Shown one piece after another: positions 62,225 through 64,000 of a DNA stretch of 64,000 nt. Made by a program: the position numbers and the translations under genes. The notes beneath the pieces are model-generated. The model did no database searches and had not been told where the DNA came from. It saw only the letters and a list, made by a program, of their open reading frames with translations. The number at the start of each line of letters is the position of its first letter. Within the stretch, counting starts at the first letter, position 1. The DNA is from Stenotrophomonas sp. SAU14A_NAIMI4_8 (GTDB lineage Bacteria; Pseudomonadota; Gammaproteobacteria; Xanthomonadales; Xanthomonadaceae), in NCBI RefSeq assembly GCF_003086695.1, contig NZ_CP025999.1, forward strand, positions 2,335,680 to 2,399,679, written 5' to 3'.

Positions 62225-64000
62225 CTGCCCCACTCTCCTGGCTGATCCACACCGCCACCGGGCTGCCTGCAAACAGCAGCGCGTCGGTGGCGGAACCGTT
62301 GAACATCTGCGTGCGACCATCCAGCACGTTGCGCATGCGTCGCTGCGGGACCCCTGCCACCCCCTGCTGCGCGGCGTCCTGCCAGGCAAGGCCCGGGCCG
62401 GCAGGCTGTTCCATCCCCGCCCGCCTGACTGCCACCAGCAACTGCTGCCCCCTGTACTCACGTACGAACACCAGGCGCGAGCACCCCGGTTCGGACAGCC
62501 TGCGCAGCGTGCCCTGCAGGAACAGCGGGGCATTGTTGCTGCGCAGTCGCAGCAGCGCGGCCAGCAGCCGCAGCTTGGGCAATCCGCTGTGCCAGTCCTG
62601 CAGCAACGCTGCCCACGATCGATCATCGGCCAGTGCATGTGCGCGCTGCGCGAAATCGACCGCGCGCCGATTGTCCGGGTCGACCAGGCTCAGATCCCAG
62701 AACTCGGTGCCCTGGTAGATGTCCGGGACACCTGGCAGACACAGCTGCAGGCACAGTTGTGCCAGCCCGTTGCTTGCGCCGGCAGGCGCGATGCGTTCAA
62801 CAAATGCGGCCAGCGCGGCGCGGACATCCTGCAGGCGGCTGCCGGCAAGCAATGACTGCAGCCACGCACAGGCCGCATCTTCCAACGGCAGATCGGGGTC
62901 GAGCCAACTGCTGATCCGCTTGCCCTCGCGCAGGGCCTTGCGCAGCCACTGCTGCATCCGCCCTGCGAAATCCGCCTCTGGCTTGCCCTGCATCGGCCAC
63001 GCTGCGACCAGCGCCTGCCAGAGCGCATAGGCTTCGGCAGCGGGCAATGGCATGGCCATGCCCGCCGCATCACAGCGCCGTTCCCAGTCCGCCAGCGCTG
63101 CCTGCCACGCCGCCACATCGCTGCTCAGCAGCGCCAGGCGCGCCCGGGCATCCGGTCCACGCTTGTGGTCATGCGTGGCCAACGCCAGCATCGCCAGCGG
63201 GTGCTGCCGCGCACGCGCCTGTGCCAGCGCAAGCAGCTCGCTGCCATCAAGACCGTTCCGTTGCGCGTCGCTGCCCACTTCATTGCGCGACAGCAGGCGG
63301 AAGTAGCGATAGAAGGCGGTATCCTCCACCGCCTTGGCGTTCAGTGGTGCCGAGAGCTGGCCAAAGCGCACGCGCAGCGCGTCCGCATCCGGAGCCTGCA
63401 AGGCATCCACCAGAAGGCGCAACGCTGTGCGTGCGGCTTCATCCAGCCCTTCGGCAGCTGCTTCACTGGCGCGCTGCAAGGCATCGCGCTCGGCTTCGGT
63501 CTGCAGATGATACGGCCGATACACCGGGTAGCAGCGCAGCAGCGCACACACCGCCCTGCGCAGCGTTGCGTCGGTCACATCGGCCTGCCGTGCCGCTGCG
63601 CCCAGCACCTGCCGCACGCAGACCCGCAGTCGCTGCAGATCCGCATGCAGGGAGCCGTCCAACAGCGCGTCGCGGGCCGCCCGTTGCACCTCATCAACCG
63701 TACGCCGGTCCCCGGCACGGGCCTGCCACTGTGCCGTCAGCGCGTCGGACCCTGCATCGTCATGCAGCCATGCGCCCACCTGGTCCATGAAGTCGTAGCC
63801 GGTAGTGCCATCGCAGCACCACCGTTCTGGCAAGGATTCGCCCTCGGCCAGGATCTTCTCCACGTGCAGGGTGATCTCATTGCCCGCGCGGCCGCCCTCT
63901 ACCGCCGCCGCGTCAAGGCAGGCGCGCAACCGCGCCAGATAGCCACCTGGGTCGGACAGCCCATCAACGTGGTCGATGCGCAGCCCGTCCACCCGGCCCT
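62211..64000 (-). CDS. treY: maltooligosyl trehalose synthase, 5' partial
   Basis: The C-terminal 596 or so codons of TreY; the frame continues past the right edge. At the edge is the GH13 motif VDGLRIDHVDGLSDPGGYL with the nucleophile Asp. Further motifs are VEKILAEGESLPERW, GTTGYDFMDQV, VEDTAFYRYF, ATHDHKRGPDARARL and PGVPDIYQGTEFWDLSLVDPDNRRAVDF, all characteristic of TreY. It converts the reducing end of maltodextrins into a trehalose unit. It is followed in the operon by a DUF2934 gene and glgX; treZ would lie beyond the window. Confidence 0.95.
   Translation of the reverse strand, partial: GRVDGLRIDHVDGLSDPGGYLARLRACLDAAAVEGGRAGNEITLHVEKILAEGESLPERWCCDGTTGYDFMDQVGAWLHDDAGSDALTAQWQARAGDRRTVDEVQRAARDALLDGSLHADLQRLRVCVRQVLGAAARQADVTDATLRRAVCALLRCYPVYRPYHLQTEAERDALQRASEAAAEGLDEAARTALRLLVDALQAPDADALRVRFGQLSAPLNAKAVEDTAFYRYFRLLSRNEVGSDAQRNGLDGSELLALAQARARQHPLAMLALATHDHKRGPDARARLALLSSDVAAWQAALADWERRCDAAGMAMPLPAAEAYALWQALVAAWPMQGKPEADFAGRMQQWLRKALREGKRISSWLDPDLPLEDAACAWLQSLLAGSRLQDVRAALAAFVERIAPAGASNGLAQLCLQLCLPGVPDIYQGTEFWDLSLVDPDNRRAVDFAQRAHALADDRSWAALLQDWHSGLPKLRLLAALLRLRSNNAPLFLQGTLRRLSEPGCSRLVFVREYRGQQLLVAVRRAGMEQPAGPGLAWQDAAQQGVAGVPQRRMRNVLDGRTQMFNGSATDALLFAGSPVAVWISQESGADGQQ

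Overview
The window looks like the chromosome of a Stenotrophomonas species, in or near the S. maltophilia complex. It has high GC and dense coding. It carries a class B3 metallo-beta-lactamase that closely resembles, but is not identical to, L1 of S. maltophilia. Its intergenic regions are full of the GTAG-headed palindromes (GTAGAGTCGAGCTTGCTCGA type) known as SMAG/REP elements in Stenotrophomonas. I saw no rRNA, tRNA, CRISPR array, insertion sequence or prophage.

Layout. 1-3.9 kb: a tightly coupled cluster of a VWA-domain protein (5' end outside the window), a radical SAM/SPASM-like protein, an unrecognised helical protein and a PaaK-like adenylate-forming enzyme; its product is unknown. 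3.9-9.5 kb: TraX-like membrane protein, prolyl iminopeptidase, a small protein next to an MgtC-family membrane protein, a FixL/FixJ-like two-component pair, and a secreted unknown protein. 9.6-23.1 kb (minus strand): two tandem trimeric autotransporter adhesins with ESPR signal peptides, then a seven-gene chaperone-usher fimbrial operon. 23.4-31.2 kb: a possible small gene, two divergently transcribed NarL/RcsB-like response regulators and two large sensor kinases (one unorthodox with REC and Hpt, one without), in an arrangement like the Roc/Rcs systems that control cup fimbriae in Pseudomonas. 31.6-33.7 kb: a DHA2-type efflux pump and its TetR regulator with a clear operator. 34.2-38.3 kb: an operon resembling the Vibrio ZrgABCDE zinc-uptake system, divergent from a MerC-like gene across a Zur-like palindrome. 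38.8-44.7 kb: L1-type beta-lactamase, LysR regulator and divergent aldehyde dehydrogenase, GH92 mannosidase. 45-53.3 kb: classical autotransporter, small proteins, a GNAT/nitrilase pair, a Sel1-like protein, thioredoxin-like protein and host-attachment-family protein. 53.8-59.9 kb: ProP-like transporter, a broken small gene, an orphan AtpC-like protein, a DASS anion transporter, an Lrp regulator and azlCD. 59.9-64 kb (minus strand): treY (partial), a DUF2934 gene and glgX, for trehalose/glycogen metabolism.

The most notable result is a shared promoter architecture. GTCC, then exactly 23 nt, then CCTAGCAT or CCTACGAT occurs upstream of the secreted protein at 8924, both trimeric adhesins and the fimbrial operon, with a fifth, weaker copy (22-nt spacer) before a 62-residue ORF. 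The copies span 14 kb and both strands. This suggests one regulator, plausibly one of the two adjacent RcsB-like response regulators, switches on a surface-adhesion regulon. A second theme is that SMAG elements abut coding ends so closely that the GTAG tetranucleotide supplies the TAG stop codon of five genes.
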